NCBI GenBank assembly: GCA_963727495.1
Contig: CAVSGQ010000006.1
Location: forward strand, 1,116,001-1,180,000
Length of the DNA stretch: 64,000 nt
Direction of reading: 5' to 3'
Origin: Actinophytocola sp963727495
GTDB lineage: Bacteria > Actinomycetota > Actinomycetes > Mycobacteriales > Pseudonocardiaceae
Position 1 is the stretch's first letter. Each line of letters begins with the position of its first letter. The notes below the pieces were generated by a model, which saw only the letters and a list, made by a program, of their open reading frames with translations, had not been told where the DNA came from and did no database searches. This document shows positions 9,292-18,021 of the stretch, piece by piece. Made by a program: the position numbers and the translations under genes.

Positions 9292-9465
9292 ATGCTGTTG
9301 AAGATCATCGGTGCGATCATCGTCATCTGGCTGGCGTTCGCCGTGCTCGGCTTCGTGTTCAAGGCGGTGCTCACGCTGTTGATCGTCGGCGCCGTGGTCG
9401 CCGTCGTCGGAGGCGTCGGCTACGCACTGGTCAAGGGTGGATCGGACCGCAAGCAGATTCGCTGA
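9292..9465 (+). CDS. small two-TM membrane protein
   Basis: A 57-residue ORF beginning ATG about 10 nt after GGGGAGG. It consists almost wholly of two hydrophobic helices (IIGAIIVIWLAFAVLGFVF and LTLLIVGAVVAVVGGVGYAL) and a short basic tail (GSDRKQIR). It lies 23 bp before a potassium channel gene on the same strand. I do not recognise a family; the ribosome site and clean membrane topology make it a credible gene too small for routine calling. Confidence 0.65.
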   Translation: MLLKIIGAIIVIWLAFAVLGFVFKAVLTLLIVGAVVAVVGGVGYALVKGGSDRKQIR

Positions 9466-9488
9466 CCCAACACCCGCACAATGGCCGG

Positions 9489-10337
9489 ATGGCTAGGGAA
9501 CCGAACTTTCCGGCATGGCTGGCCGACGAGCCGCGGCTGCGCGCCTGGCGGCGGTGGACGGACTGGCCGCTGACCGCCCTCGCGGCGCTGTTCCTGGTGC
9601 TGTACGCGACCGAGGTGCTCTACGTGAGCGCCCCGCCCGCGCTGCACGCCTGGTTCGAGCGAGGCATCTGGGCCATCTGGGCGGTGTTCGTCGTCGACTA
9701 CGTCACCCGGTTCACGCTGGCCCGGCGCAAGGGCCGGTTCGTCCTGCGCAACCCGTTCGACCTCGCCGTCGTGGTGCTGCCGATGCTGCGCCAGCTGCGG
9801 GTGCTGCGGGTGATCACGGTGGTGACCCTGCTGAACCGGCGGCTCATCCACTCGCTGCAGCAGCGGGTCGCGCTCTACACCAGCGGCGCGACCCTGCTGA
9901 TCGGCCTGTGCGCGTCGCTGGCCGTGCTGGACGCCGAGCGCCACTCGCCCGACGCGACCATCACGTCCTTCCCGGACGCCGCGTGGTGGACGCTCACCAC
10001 GATCACCACGGTCGGCTACGGGGACCGCTACCCGGTCACCTCCGAGGGCAGGCTCGTCGCGGCGACCCTGATGGTCGGCGGGATCGCCCTGCTCGGTGTG
10101 GTCACCGGTCTCGTCGCGTCGTGGTTCGTGCGCGTGCTCGAGGGCGCGGAGAACAGCGCGGCGGACCGCACCGACGCCGCCGTCGGTGAGCTGCGCTCGG
10201 AGATCTCCGAGCTACGACTGCAGCTTCGCGATGCGGTCGAGCGCCTCGCCGACGTCCGCGGCCGAGACGTCCCGGTGGGTGATGAAGCGGATCTTGCCCG
10301 CCATCGGTACGGCACGCACGCCGACCTGCGCGAGTGA
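9489..10337 (+). CDS. voltage-gated-like potassium channel subunit
   Basis: A 282-residue membrane protein. Hydrophobic segments near residues 20-45, 55-75, 80-105 and 120-140 are followed by the pore loop AWWTLTTITTVGYGDRYP, with the K+ selectivity filter TVGYGD, and a last TM helix. The segment RQLRVLRVITVV is an S4-like arginine-containing helix, so this is of the six-TM Kch type. The C terminus is a charged coiled coil (ELRSEISELRLQLRDAVERL). Its last 126 bases overlap, on the opposite strand, the 3' end of the threonine aldolase gene. Confidence 0.88.
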   Translation: MAREPNFPAWLADEPRLRAWRRWTDWPLTALAALFLVLYATEVLYVSAPPALHAWFERGIWAIWAVFVVDYVTRFTLARRKGRFVLRNPFDLAVVVLPMLRQLRVLRVITVVTLLNRRLIHSLQQRVALYTSGATLLIGLCASLAVLDAERHSPDATITSFPDAAWWTLTTITTVGYGDRYPVTSEGRLVAATLMVGGIALLGVVTGLVASWFVRVLEGAENSAADRTDAAVGELRSEISELRLQLRDAVERLADVRGRDVPVGDEADLARHRYGTHADLRE

Positions 10338-11252
10338 GCTGATCATCATCCCGACGTCGGGTGCGGACGCCAGCACGATGTTGGTCTCCGGGCGGTTGAC
10401 CTCCCAGCCGAGGCCTGCCAGCCCGGACGCCAACGCCGTGGCGTTCGCGTGATCGGTCACCAGCGAGGGGATCCGCTCCAGCGCGACCAGCCCGGCCGCC
10501 GCCAGCACACCACCCTGCCGTACGCCGCCGCCGAGCATCTTGCGCACCCGCCGCGCCTGCTCGACGAACGCCGCCGAGCCGGCGACCACCGAGCCGACCG
10601 GCGCGCCCAGGCCCTTCGACAGGCACACCTGGACGGTGTCCACCCCGACGGTGAGCGCGGCCGGCGGCACCTCCAGCGCGACCGACGCGTGCCAGAGCCG
10701 GGCGCCGTCCAGGTGCACCCGCAGGCCCACGTCGCGCGCGGTGGCCACCAGCTTCGCGTGCTCGTCCGGCGGCGTGACCACCCCGCCTCCCGCGTTGTGC
10801 GTGTTCTCCAGGCACAGCAGCGTCGTGCGCAAGGCGTAGTACGGCCCGCCGCTTCCGCCCGCGGCCCGCACCGCCTCCGCCGGGATGCCGCCGGGCCGGT
10901 CGCCCCACTCGATCGGCTCCGGCACGCCGCCGGACAGCCACGAGCCGGCCCCGAGCTCGTTGTCCAGCACGTGCGAGCCGCGAGCGGCCAGGAACCGGTC
11001 GCCTCGGTCGAGGTGCACGACCAGCGCGATCAGGTTTCCCATCGACCCGCTGGGCACCCACAGCGCGGCCTCGACCCCTAACAGGTCGGCGACCCTCTCC
11101 TCCAGTCTCCGCATCGTCGGGTCACGGTCCAGCACGTCGTCGCCGACCTCGGCAGCCGACATCGCGAGCCGCATCGCCTCGTCGGGCTGGGTGACCGTGT
11201 CCGAGCGAAGATCGATCTGCCTCGTGTATGTCACGATCCGATCACACCACAT
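10212..11252 (-). CDS. ltaE: low-specificity L-threonine aldolase
   Basis: A PLP enzyme that splits L-threonine or allo-threonine to glycine and acetaldehyde. The protein starts IDLRSDTVTQPDEAM, contains EVGDDVLDRDPT, LENTHNAGGG and HLDGARLWHA, and has the PLP lysine in VCLSKGLGAPVGS, all typical of the family. I chose ATG 11252; GTG 11234 (VTYTRQIDL) is an alternative, and neither has a strong ribosome site. Its 3' end overlaps the convergent channel gene. Nothing nearby suggests a specific pathway. Confidence 0.9.
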   Translation of the reverse strand: MWCDRIVTYTRQIDLRSDTVTQPDEAMRLAMSAAEVGDDVLDRDPTMRRLEERVADLLGVEAALWVPSGSMGNLIALVVHLDRGDRFLAARGSHVLDNELGAGSWLSGGVPEPIEWGDRPGGIPAEAVRAAGGSGGPYYALRTTLLCLENTHNAGGGVVTPPDEHAKLVATARDVGLRVHLDGARLWHASVALEVPPAALTVGVDTVQVCLSKGLGAPVGSVVAGSAAFVEQARRVRKMLGGGVRQGGVLAAAGLVALERIPSLVTDHANATALASGLAGLGWEVNRPETNIVLASAPDVGMMISSLAQVGVRAVPMAGKIRFITHRDVSAADVGEALDRIAKLQS

Positions 11253-11323
11253 GGCAACGCGGGCATCCTCGGGGGCACCTGACACGTCCAATGGGGTGGC
11301 GTAGAACTCGACTGACGGTCCGT

Positions 11324-11351
11324 GCAACCGTGGACACCGGACGTTCCGTCC
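11324..11351 (+). promoter_or_regulatory. ECF-type promoter motif before SigE-family sigma gene
   Basis: GCAACC at 11324-11329, 17 bp, then CGTCC at 11347-11351. It lies 33 bp before the GTG start of the sigma gene. The same GCAACC plus CGT pattern with a 16-bp spacer stands before the paralogous sigma gene at 45980, which suggests autoregulation. ECF promoters of the AAC/CGT type are established in actinobacteria; the link to this sigma factor is inference. Confidence 0.5.
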
Positions 11352-11384
11352 CCGGTATGCAGACGACGAGCGGAGAGAGTCCGC

Positions 11385-11914
11385 GTGGACGAGCGCGACG
11401 AGAAGGACTTCGCGGAGTACTTCGTGGCGCGGCGTGACGCCGTGCGGCGGTCCGCGTACCTGCTCTGTGGCGACTGGCACCGCGCGGACGACTTCGCCCA
11501 GACCGCGTTCGTCGCGCTGCACCGGAGATGGCGCAAGATCCGGGACCACGGGGCCCTGGACGCCTACGTCCGCCGGACGCTGGTGCGCGCGGTGATCGAC
11601 GAGTCCGCCGCCCGTGGCGGCGGGAGCGGTTCGTCGACGAGCTGCCCGAGGTGGCGCGGCCCGGCGACGACGGTGCCGGCGAGATCGGCGACGCGGTCGC
11701 CACACGGGCCGCGCTGCTCGACGGCCTGCGGCGGGTGCCGCCCCGGCAACGGGCGGTGCTCGTGCTGCGGTTCCTCGAGGGGCTGGACGTCGCGGCCACG
11801 GCCACGGCACTCAAGTGCTCCGAAGGCACCGTGAAGAGCCAGACGGCCCGGGGGCTGACCGCGCTGCGGGCGGCGCTCGGGGACACGGCCGACGACCTCA
11901 AGTCGGCCATGTGA
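11385..11914 (+). pseudogene. SigE-family ECF RNA polymerase sigma factor, one frame shift
   Basis: Starts GTG 11385 after GGAGAGAG. Frame 3 holds region 2 (EYFVARRDAVRRSAYLLCG, DWHRADDFAQTAF). Near 11605-11615 the frame changes to frame 2 (one base missing), which gives WRRERFVDELPEVARP and region 4 (LRRVPPRQRAVLVLRFLEG, ATALKCSEGTVKSQTARGL). Restoring one base yields a normal sigma factor of about 176 residues. It is closely paralogous to 45980-46501. The next gene (11972) encodes a single-TM protein that is probably its regulator. An indel error is the likeliest explanation of the break. Confidence 0.8.
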
Positions 11915-11971
11915 CGGCGGATGTGACGAAGGTCGCGACGGGTGCGAGGCGGACGAGGGAGGTGGAGGTCG

Positions 11972-12742
11972 ATGGACGAGCGCAAGCTGGGCGAACTGCT
12001 GCGTGACGCGGTCGCCGACACCCCGCCGCCGTCCTTCGACCAGCACGATGTCGCCCGGGAGTCGGAGCGCCGGCGGGTCCGCCGCCGGAACGGGATTCTC
12101 ACAGGTTCCGCCTTTGGTGTGGTGCTCCTGGCGAGCGCGACGGCGCTCGGCGTGGCATTGTGGACAGGGCCACACTCGGCCGAACAGACGAACGACGCGG
12201 ACACGGCGGCAGCGGCCGGTAACGGAAGCGCTGCTCCGGACGAGTTACCACAAGAGGACAGTGCGGACGCGCCGAAAGCGGAGCGTGAGGCTGTCCCCCA
12301 AGACACCCCCTCGGAGACGCGTAAGCAGGGACGCCCTTCGAGTGGGGACGCCGGGCCTGCGGGGCCCGGCAGCACCCCTAGCGGGTGCGAACAGGCGGAC
12401 CGGGAGCTCGCTGCTGCCCTCGCGGGCGAGCTCCCGGCCGCCGCAAACGTCGAAGCCTCCGATGCCGTGTCCGTCGAGCTGCGCTGCCCGGCCGGTGCGC
12501 TCGGCGCCATGTTCTACGTGGTGGACAGCGGCCAGTCGGGGACGTTCTCCGCGGTCGTCGTGCCGGCGAACATCACACCACCCGAATGGACCAACCTCCC
12601 GCGCGGCACCCAGCGCGGCGAGGCGACCGCGGACGACGGCCGGACGGTCGTGGTACTCAGCGAACCCCGCTCGGACGGTGAGTTCGCCCCGTTCGGCACC
12701 GACGTGCAACAGATCGCCAACGAGCTTGCCCGGTGGTACTGA
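11972..12742 (+). CDS. single-TM protein, probable partner of the upstream sigma factor
   Basis: A 256-residue protein starting ATG 11972 after GGGAGGTGGAGGT. Residues 1-45 are cytoplasmic and charged (MDERKLGELLRDAVAD ... ESERRRVRRR). One TM helix follows (residues about 46-68), then a Thr/Ser/Pro/Gly-rich extracellular linker and a small C-terminal domain with two Cys (SGCEQAD, ELRCPAG). The layout matches that of 46498-47304 behind the second SigE-family factor. By analogy it may hold the sigma factor at the membrane, but no zinc-binding anti-sigma motif (HxxxCxxC) is present, so the role is inference. Confidence 0.7.
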   Translation: MDERKLGELLRDAVADTPPPSFDQHDVARESERRRVRRRNGILTGSAFGVVLLASATALGVALWTGPHSAEQTNDADTAAAAGNGSAAPDELPQEDSADAPKAEREAVPQDTPSETRKQGRPSSGDAGPAGPGSTPSGCEQADRELAAALAGELPAAANVEASDAVSVELRCPAGALGAMFYVVDSGQSGTFSAVVVPANITPPEWTNLPRGTQRGEATADDGRTVVVLSEPRSDGEFAPFGTDVQQIANELARWY

Positions 12743-12775
12743 CCGCGACGCCGACCTGGCACGATCTGTGCGGAC

Positions 12776-13363
12776 ATGACCGCCGCCAGCACGCCCAAGG
12801 GTGAGCGCCGCCGGCAGGCCCTGGTCGAGGCCGCCGCGGAGCTCCTGGTCGAGGGCGGCTTCGACGGGGTCCGGCACCGCGCGGTCGCCGAGCGTGCCGG
12901 CCTGCCGCTGTCGTCGACCACCTACTACTTCGACTCGCTCGACGACCTGGTCACCGCCGCCGTCGAGCACCACGGCCGCGCCGAGCTGGTCCGCGGCGCC
13001 GCGCTGCTCGCCGCGCTGCCGACCCGGCCGCGCGGCGTCGACTCGGTCATCGACCTCGTGCTCGACCAGCTGCTCGGCCCGCCCGCCGGCGACCGGGACG
13101 CCGAGCTGGTACTGCTGCGCTACGAGCGCCTCGTCGCCACCTTCCGCCGCCCCTACCTGCGGCCGCTGATGCACACGCTCGGCGCCGAGCTGCGCGGCCT
13201 GCTGCTCGAGGTCCTCACCAGATCCGGCATCGACGCCGGGAGGCGGCGGGTCGAGCAGCTCATCGCGCTCGTCGACGGCGCCGTGGTCAACGCGCTGATC
13301 GAGATCGACCCGGACCCCCGGGCGGCCGCCCGCCGCATGCTGCGCGAGTTCCTCGCTCGCTGA
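12776..13363 (+). CDS. TetR-family transcriptional regulator
   Basis: A 195-residue protein. Residues 8-55 carry the TetR DNA-binding domain (ERRRQALVEAAAELLVEGG, VRHRAVAERAGLPLSSTTYYF) and the rest is a helical ligand-binding domain. It starts ATG 33 bp after the preceding stop and ends 71 bp before purB. Its target is not evident: it lies alone in the same direction as purB, a housekeeping gene it need not control. Confidence 0.88.
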   Translation: MTAASTPKGERRRQALVEAAAELLVEGGFDGVRHRAVAERAGLPLSSTTYYFDSLDDLVTAAVEHHGRAELVRGAALLAALPTRPRGVDSVIDLVLDQLLGPPAGDRDAELVLLRYERLVATFRRPYLRPLMHTLGAELRGLLLEVLTRSGIDAGRRRVEQLIALVDGAVVNALIEIDPDPRAAARRMLREFLAR

Positions 13364-13434
13364 GCGTGCGACCTCCCGGGCCCGATCCGGCGGCCGCCAC
13401 GGCGGGGGCGGTGTGCTCGGTAAGCTGGGCAGAC

Positions 13435-14868
13435 GTGACGTCCAAGCCGCGCATCCCCAACGTGCTCGCCGAGCGGTACGCCTCCGCCGAGCTCGCCACC
13501 CTCTGGTCCGCCGAGCACAAGATCAGGCTCGAACGGCGGCTGTGGATCGCGGTGCTGCGCGCGCAGGCCGAGCTCGGCGTCCCGGTCGGCGAGTCGGTGA
13601 TCGCGGACCACGAGCGCGTGGTGGACCGGGTCGACCTCGCCTCGATCGCCGCCCGGGAGCGGGTCACGCTGCACGACGTCAAGGCCAGGATCGAGGAGTT
13701 CGGCGCGCTCGCCGGGCACGAGGAGATCCACAAGGGCATGACCTCGCGCGACCTCACCGAGAACGTCGAGCAGCTGCAGATCCGCGACTCGCTGGTGCTG
13801 GTGCGCGGCCGGGTGGTGGCGATGCTCGCCCGGCTCGCCGCGCTCGCCGCCGAGCACACCGACCTGGTCATGGCCGGCCGCTCGCACAACGTGGCCGCGC
13901 AGGCCACCACGCTCGGCAAGCGCTTCGCGTCGGCCGCCGACGAGCTGCTCGTCGCGTTCGAGCGGCTGGACGGCCTGATCGAGCGCTACCCGCTGCGCGG
14001 CATCCAGGGCCCGGTCGGCACCGCGCAGGACATGCTCGACCTGTTCGGCGGCGACGTGTCGAAGCTGGACGAGCTGCAGCGCCGGGTCGCGGCCCACCTG
14101 GGGTTCGCCCGGACCTTCGACAGCGTCGGCCAGGTCTACCCGCGCTCGCTGGACCACGACGTGGTGTCCACGCTGGTCCAGGTGGCGGCGGCGCCGTCGT
14201 CGCTCGCGAAGACGATCCGGCTGATGGTCGGCCACGAGCTGGCCACCGAGGGCTTCCGCGCCGGCCAGGTCGGCTCGTCGGCCATGCCGCACAAGATGAA
14301 CACCCGCTCCAGCGAGCGGGTCAACGGCTTCGCGGTGATCCTGCGCGGCTACGCCTCGATGGCCGGCGAGCTGGCCGGCGACCAGTGGAACGAGGGCGAC
14401 GTGTCGTGCTCGGTGGTGCGCCGGGTCGCGCTGCCGGACGCCTTCTTCGCGCTCGACGGGCTGGTCGAGACGTTCCTGACGGTGCTCGACGGCTTCGGCG
14501 CCTACCCGGCGGTGATCGCCCGCGAGCTCGACCGGTACCTGCCGTTCCTGGCCACCACCAAGGTGCTGATGGCACTGGTGCGCGCGGGCGTCGGCCGGGA
14601 GACCGCGCACGAGGCGATCAAGGAGCACGCAGTGGCCGTCGCGCTCGCGATGCGGGAGCGGGGGCAGGAGCGCAACGACCTGCTCGACCGGCTGGCCGCC
14701 GACCCGCGGATCCCGCTGGACCGCGCCCGGCTCGACGGGCTGCTCACCGACCGGCTGTCGTTCACCGGGGTGGCCGGCGCGCAGGTGGCCTCGGTGGTCA
14801 AGCGGGTCGGCGAGGTGGTCGGCCGGTTCGGCGACGCCGCCGGGTACTCACCGGCGGAGATCCTGTAG
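13435..14868 (+). CDS. purB: adenylosuccinate lyase
   Basis: Fumarase-superfamily enzyme acting twice in purine synthesis (SAICAR to AICAR, and adenylosuccinate to AMP). 477 residues from GTG 13435 (VTSKPRIPNVLAERY). Recognisable elements are HKGMTSRDLTENVEQ (conserved His/Ser/Arg), MAGRSHNVAAQATTLGKRF, and the superfamily signature loop VGSSAMPHKMN with the catalytic Ser. Length is normal. In M. tuberculosis purB likewise lies between purD and purSQ. A MOSC-domain gene follows 20 bp downstream. Confidence 0.97.
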   Translation: MTSKPRIPNVLAERYASAELATLWSAEHKIRLERRLWIAVLRAQAELGVPVGESVIADHERVVDRVDLASIAARERVTLHDVKARIEEFGALAGHEEIHKGMTSRDLTENVEQLQIRDSLVLVRGRVVAMLARLAALAAEHTDLVMAGRSHNVAAQATTLGKRFASAADELLVAFERLDGLIERYPLRGIQGPVGTAQDMLDLFGGDVSKLDELQRRVAAHLGFARTFDSVGQVYPRSLDHDVVSTLVQVAAAPSSLAKTIRLMVGHELATEGFRAGQVGSSAMPHKMNTRSSERVNGFAVILRGYASMAGELAGDQWNEGDVSCSVVRRVALPDAFFALDGLVETFLTVLDGFGAYPAVIARELDRYLPFLATTKVLMALVRAGVGRETAHEAIKEHAVAVALAMRERGQERNDLLDRLAADPRIPLDRARLDGLLTDRLSFTGVAGAQVASVVKRVGEVVGRFGDAAGYSPAEIL

Positions 14869-14888
14869 CCGCGGCTACCGTGGGCGGC

Positions 14889-15692
14889 GTGGCGACCGTA
14901 TCCGCGTTGATCTACTACCCGGTCAAGGGCTGCGCCGGGGTGCCCGCGCAGCAGCTGGACATCGTCGAGACCGGGCCCGTGCACGATCGTGCCTTCATGT
15001 TCGTCACGCCCGAGGGCACGTTCCGCTGCCAGCGCCGCAACCCGCGCCTCGCGCTCGTGCGGCCCGCGGTGGTGCACGGCGGCGCCAAGCTCACCCTCGC
15101 CGCGGCCGGCCACCCGGAGCTCACCGTGGACGTGCGCCCGGACGGCCCGCGCCGGCCGGTGACCGTGCACGCCTGGAGCGGCTCCGGCATCGACCAGGGC
15201 GACGACGCCGCAGCGTGGGGCAGCGCGCTGCTCGGCGAGCCGGTGCGCCTGGTGCGGGTGCCGCCCGACCACGAGCGCCGGGTCGACGCGACGCACGGCC
15301 CGATCGGCTACTCCGACTCCACGCCGCTGCACCTGACCTCGCTGTCCTCGCTGGACGACCTGAACGCGCGGATCCTCGAGCGCGGCGCACAGCCGGTGCC
15401 GATGGCGCGGTTCCGGCCGAACATCGTCGTCGCGGGCTGGGCGAGGCCGTTCACCGAGGACGGCGTCCGGTCGGTCCGGGCCGGCGGTGCGGCGCTGCGC
15501 TACGTCAAGCCGGACGTGCGCTGCCAGGTCACCATGGTCGACCAGGACCGCGGCGAGCCGGACGGCCCCGAGCCGGTCCGCACGCTGGCGACGTTCCGCC
15601 GCGAGCCCGACGGCGGGGTGAGCTTCGGCATCAAGCTCGCCGTCGACGTGCCCGGCACGATCCGCGTCGGTGACGAGCTCGTCACCGACTGA
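14889..15692 (+). CDS. MOSC-domain protein (molybdenum cofactor sulfurase C-terminal-like)
   Basis: A 267-residue protein from GTG 14889 (VATVSALIYYPVKGC); GTG 14880 is also possible. It has the N-terminal MOSC beta-barrel opening (YYPVKGCAG ... ETGPVHDRAFMFV) and the C-terminal MOSC domain (RFRPNIVVAG, DVRCQVTMVDQDRGE with the conserved Cys). Such proteins bind or transfer sulfur, often with molybdenum enzymes such as amidoxime-reducing component homologues. No molybdoenzyme is encoded nearby, so the partner is unknown. Confidence 0.88.
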   Translation: MATVSALIYYPVKGCAGVPAQQLDIVETGPVHDRAFMFVTPEGTFRCQRRNPRLALVRPAVVHGGAKLTLAAAGHPELTVDVRPDGPRRPVTVHAWSGSGIDQGDDAAAWGSALLGEPVRLVRVPPDHERRVDATHGPIGYSDSTPLHLTSLSSLDDLNARILERGAQPVPMARFRPNIVVAGWARPFTEDGVRSVRAGGAALRYVKPDVRCQVTMVDQDRGEPDGPEPVRTLATFRREPDGGVSFGIKLAVDVPGTIRVGDELVTD

Positions 15693-15729
15693 TCCCCACG
15701 CCGCGGGCCGGGTCGTCCAGACTGGACCG

Positions 15730-16542
15730 ATGAGCTACGACTGGATCTCGTTCACGACCGACTACGGCATCGATGACGGGTTCGTCGCGGCGTGCGAGGG
15801 GGTGATCGCCCGGATCACGCCCGGGCCGCGGGTGCTGCACGTCAGCCACACGGTGCCGCCCCAGGACGTGCGCCGCGGCAGCGCGATCCTGGCCCAGGCG
15901 GTGCCCTACCTGCCCTCCGCCGTGCACCTGGCGGTGGTGGACCCGGGGGTGGGCACCACCCGGCGCGGGGTGGTGCTGGTGGCGGCCGAGGGGATGCTGG
16001 TCGGTCCGGACAACGGGCTGCTCGTGCCCGCGGCCGAGATGCTCGGCGGCACGCGCGAGGCCTACGAGCTCACCGAGCCCGCCTACCAGCTCTCCCGGGT
16101 CTCGGCGACCTTCCACGGCCGGGACGTGTTCGCGCCGGCCGCGGCGCACCTGGCCGCCGGGATCGCGCCGGAGAACTTCGGCGCGGCGGTCGACGTCGGC
16201 ACGCTCGTCCGGCTGCCCGAGCCGCGGACCCGGGTGGAGCCGGGCAAGCTGACCACGGAGATCCTCGGTGTGGACAGCTTCGGCAACGTCCAGCTCGCCG
16301 CCACCGGCGCGGACCTCGACGCGGCGGGCGCCGTGCCGGGCTTCTCCGTGCACGCCAACCTCGGCGGCCGCTCGGTGACCGCGATGGTCGGTCGCACGTT
16401 CCGCGACGCCCCGCCGGAGACGCTGCTGGTCTACGTCGACGCGGCCGGGCGGGTCGCGCTCGCGATCGACGGCGGCTCGGCGGCCGCCGACTTCAGCGCG
16501 GTGCCCGGGGACCAGGTGCTGCTGTTGTTCGCCCGGCCCTGA
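15730..16542 (+). CDS. SAM hydroxide adenosyltransferase (DUF62 family)
   Basis: A 270-residue protein of the chlorinase/fluorinase superfamily. The core motifs are FTTDYGIDDGFV (nucleoside site), DPGVGTTRRGVV (catalytic Asp and Arg), GPDNGLL and TFHGRDVFAPAA (catalytic His), plus DSFGN in the C-terminal domain. The Asp-Arg-His set and lack of the halogenase insert fit the hydrolytic members, which convert S-adenosylmethionine and hydroxide to adenosine and methionine. ATG 15730 lies 37 bp after the MOSC gene. Confidence 0.85.
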   Translation: MSYDWISFTTDYGIDDGFVAACEGVIARITPGPRVLHVSHTVPPQDVRRGSAILAQAVPYLPSAVHLAVVDPGVGTTRRGVVLVAAEGMLVGPDNGLLVPAAEMLGGTREAYELTEPAYQLSRVSATFHGRDVFAPAAAHLAAGIAPENFGAAVDVGTLVRLPEPRTRVEPGKLTTEILGVDSFGNVQLAATGADLDAAGAVPGFSVHANLGGRSVTAMVGRTFRDAPPETLLVYVDAAGRVALAIDGGSAAADFSAVPGDQVLLLFARP

Positions 16543-16617
16543 AAGGTTCGCCGGACCGGTGCCCGGGTGTCACCCCGGTGTCGGCCGGCCGTCACCGCGG
16601 CATGGCCTGATGGGAGC

Positions 16618-17334
16618 GTGACCGCTCGACTGCTGGTGTCGCTGTCCGGGATCGACGCCCGGACGTTGGACCGCGGCGCCGACCTCGGCGACCGGCTCGC
16701 CGCCCGCGGCGTCCCGCTGTCGCTGCTGGTGGCGCCCCGGGTGGCCGGCGCCGACCAGCGGGCCCCGGTGCTCGGCTGGGTCCGCGCGCGCCGCGCCGGG
16801 GGCGACGCGCTGCTCCAGCACGGCTACGACCCGGCCGCCGGGCCGCGGGAGCGGGCGATCGCGATCCGCCGGCGGGCCGAGTTCGCCGCGCTGCCCGCGC
16901 ACGAGGCGGGCCTGCGGCTGGCCGCCGCCGGCACCACGATGGAGCGCCTCGACCTCGATCCGGAGGGCTTCGTGCCGCCCCGCTGGCTGGCCTCGCCGGG
17001 CACGCTGGTCGCGCTGCGGCGCCGCGGGTTCGCGCTGTGCGCGGACCTGATCGGCGTGCGGGACCTGCGCACCGGGACCGTCCACAGAGGACGTGTGCAG
17101 GGCTTCGGGTCCGGCGAGCGGACCGAGCCGTGGTGGTGCTTCGCGCTGGTCATGGGCGCGGCGCGGACCGCGCGCCGGGGTGGCCTGGTGCGCCTCGCCG
17201 TGGACACCGCCGACCTGCGGCGGTCCGGCCCGCGGCAGGCGCTGCTGGACGCCGTGGACATCGCGCTGCACCACGGCGCCCGCGCGGTCACCTACCCCGA
17301 CCTGGTCAGACCTCGGCCGGCTCGCGCGGCGTGA
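16618..17334 (+). CDS. DUF2334-type polysaccharide deacetylase-like protein
   Basis: A 238-residue protein from GTG 16618. The pattern LLVSLSGIDARTL, PLSLLVAPR, GDALLQHGYD, and FVPPRWLASPGTLVAL matches the DUF2334 branch of the carbohydrate deacetylase (NodB-like) fold, with H of LQHGYD at a metal-binding place. The segment CADLIGVRDLRTG follows. No signal peptide is seen, so it probably acts in the cytoplasm. Its 3' end overlaps the convergent metallo-beta-lactamase gene by 29 bp. Substrate unknown. Confidence 0.75.
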   Translation: MTARLLVSLSGIDARTLDRGADLGDRLAARGVPLSLLVAPRVAGADQRAPVLGWVRARRAGGDALLQHGYDPAAGPRERAIAIRRRAEFAALPAHEAGLRLAAAGTTMERLDLDPEGFVPPRWLASPGTLVALRRRGFALCADLIGVRDLRTGTVHRGRVQGFGSGERTEPWWCFALVMGAARTARRGGLVRLAVDTADLRRSGPRQALLDAVDIALHHGARAVTYPDLVRPRPARAA

Positions 17335-17947
17335 GGACCCGCACCTCGGTGCCGTCCGGGGCGGTGCGGGAGAACCAGCCGTAGGTCAGCCGCGTGCCGA
17401 CGTCGTTGAGCAGGCCCTGGTGGATCGGCACGGCCACGCGCGGGGCGACCGCCCGCAGGAAGTCCACGGCCTCGCCGGTCTTCAGCCACGGCGCCGCGGT
17501 CGGCAGGCCGAGCACGCCCACCTGCTGCTCGGGCACCAGCAGCGAGTCGCCGGGGTGGTAGAACGCGCCGCCGTCGACGAGGTAGCCGACGTTGGGCGGC
17601 ATCGGCACGCTCGGGTGGATGATCGCGTGCTCGCCGCCGATCACCGCGACCTCCGCGCCGGCGACGGTGAGCACGTCGCCGGGCGAGGCCTGGTCCGCGG
17701 CGAGGCCGAGCTTGCCGGTCTCCTCGACCGAGCCCGGGTCGACGATCAGCGCCGCCTGCGGGTTGGCCGCGACCAGGGCCGGCAGCCGCTCGGTGTCGAG
17801 GTGGTCGAAGTGCTGGTGGGTGATCAGGACGGCGTCGAGGTCGCGGACCTGTTCGAACCCGGCGGAGAACGTCCCGGGGTCGAACAGCAGCCGGGCCGAG
17901 CCGGTGTCCAGCAGTACGCACGAGTGTCCGAAGTGAACGATCTGCAC
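17306..17947 (-). CDS. metallo-beta-lactamase fold hydrolase (UlaG-like)
   Basis: A 213-residue cytoplasmic protein. GTG 17947 (VQIVHFGHSCVLLD) gives the typical beginning of this family. The metal-binding motif is THQHFDHLD, with further ligands in GGEHAIIHP, YHPGDSL and PIHQGLL. This is the broad MBL-fold family whose members hydrolyse phosphoesters, lactones or thioesters; no specific substrate can be named. It is divergent from the aldehyde dehydrogenase gene. Confidence 0.85.
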   Translation of the reverse strand: MQIVHFGHSCVLLDTGSARLLFDPGTFSAGFEQVRDLDAVLITHQHFDHLDTERLPALVAANPQAALIVDPGSVEETGKLGLAADQASPGDVLTVAGAEVAVIGGEHAIIHPSVPMPPNVGYLVDGGAFYHPGDSLLVPEQQVGVLGLPTAAPWLKTGEAVDFLRAVAPRVAVPIHQGLLNDVGTRLTYGWFSRTAPDGTEVRVLTPREPAEV

Positions 17948-18021
17948 GGACGCCAGGCTAGTCGCGCGGCGCACTACCGACGAGTAGCGTAATGGCCGCG
18001 AAGCCGACCAGGGAGGCCAGC

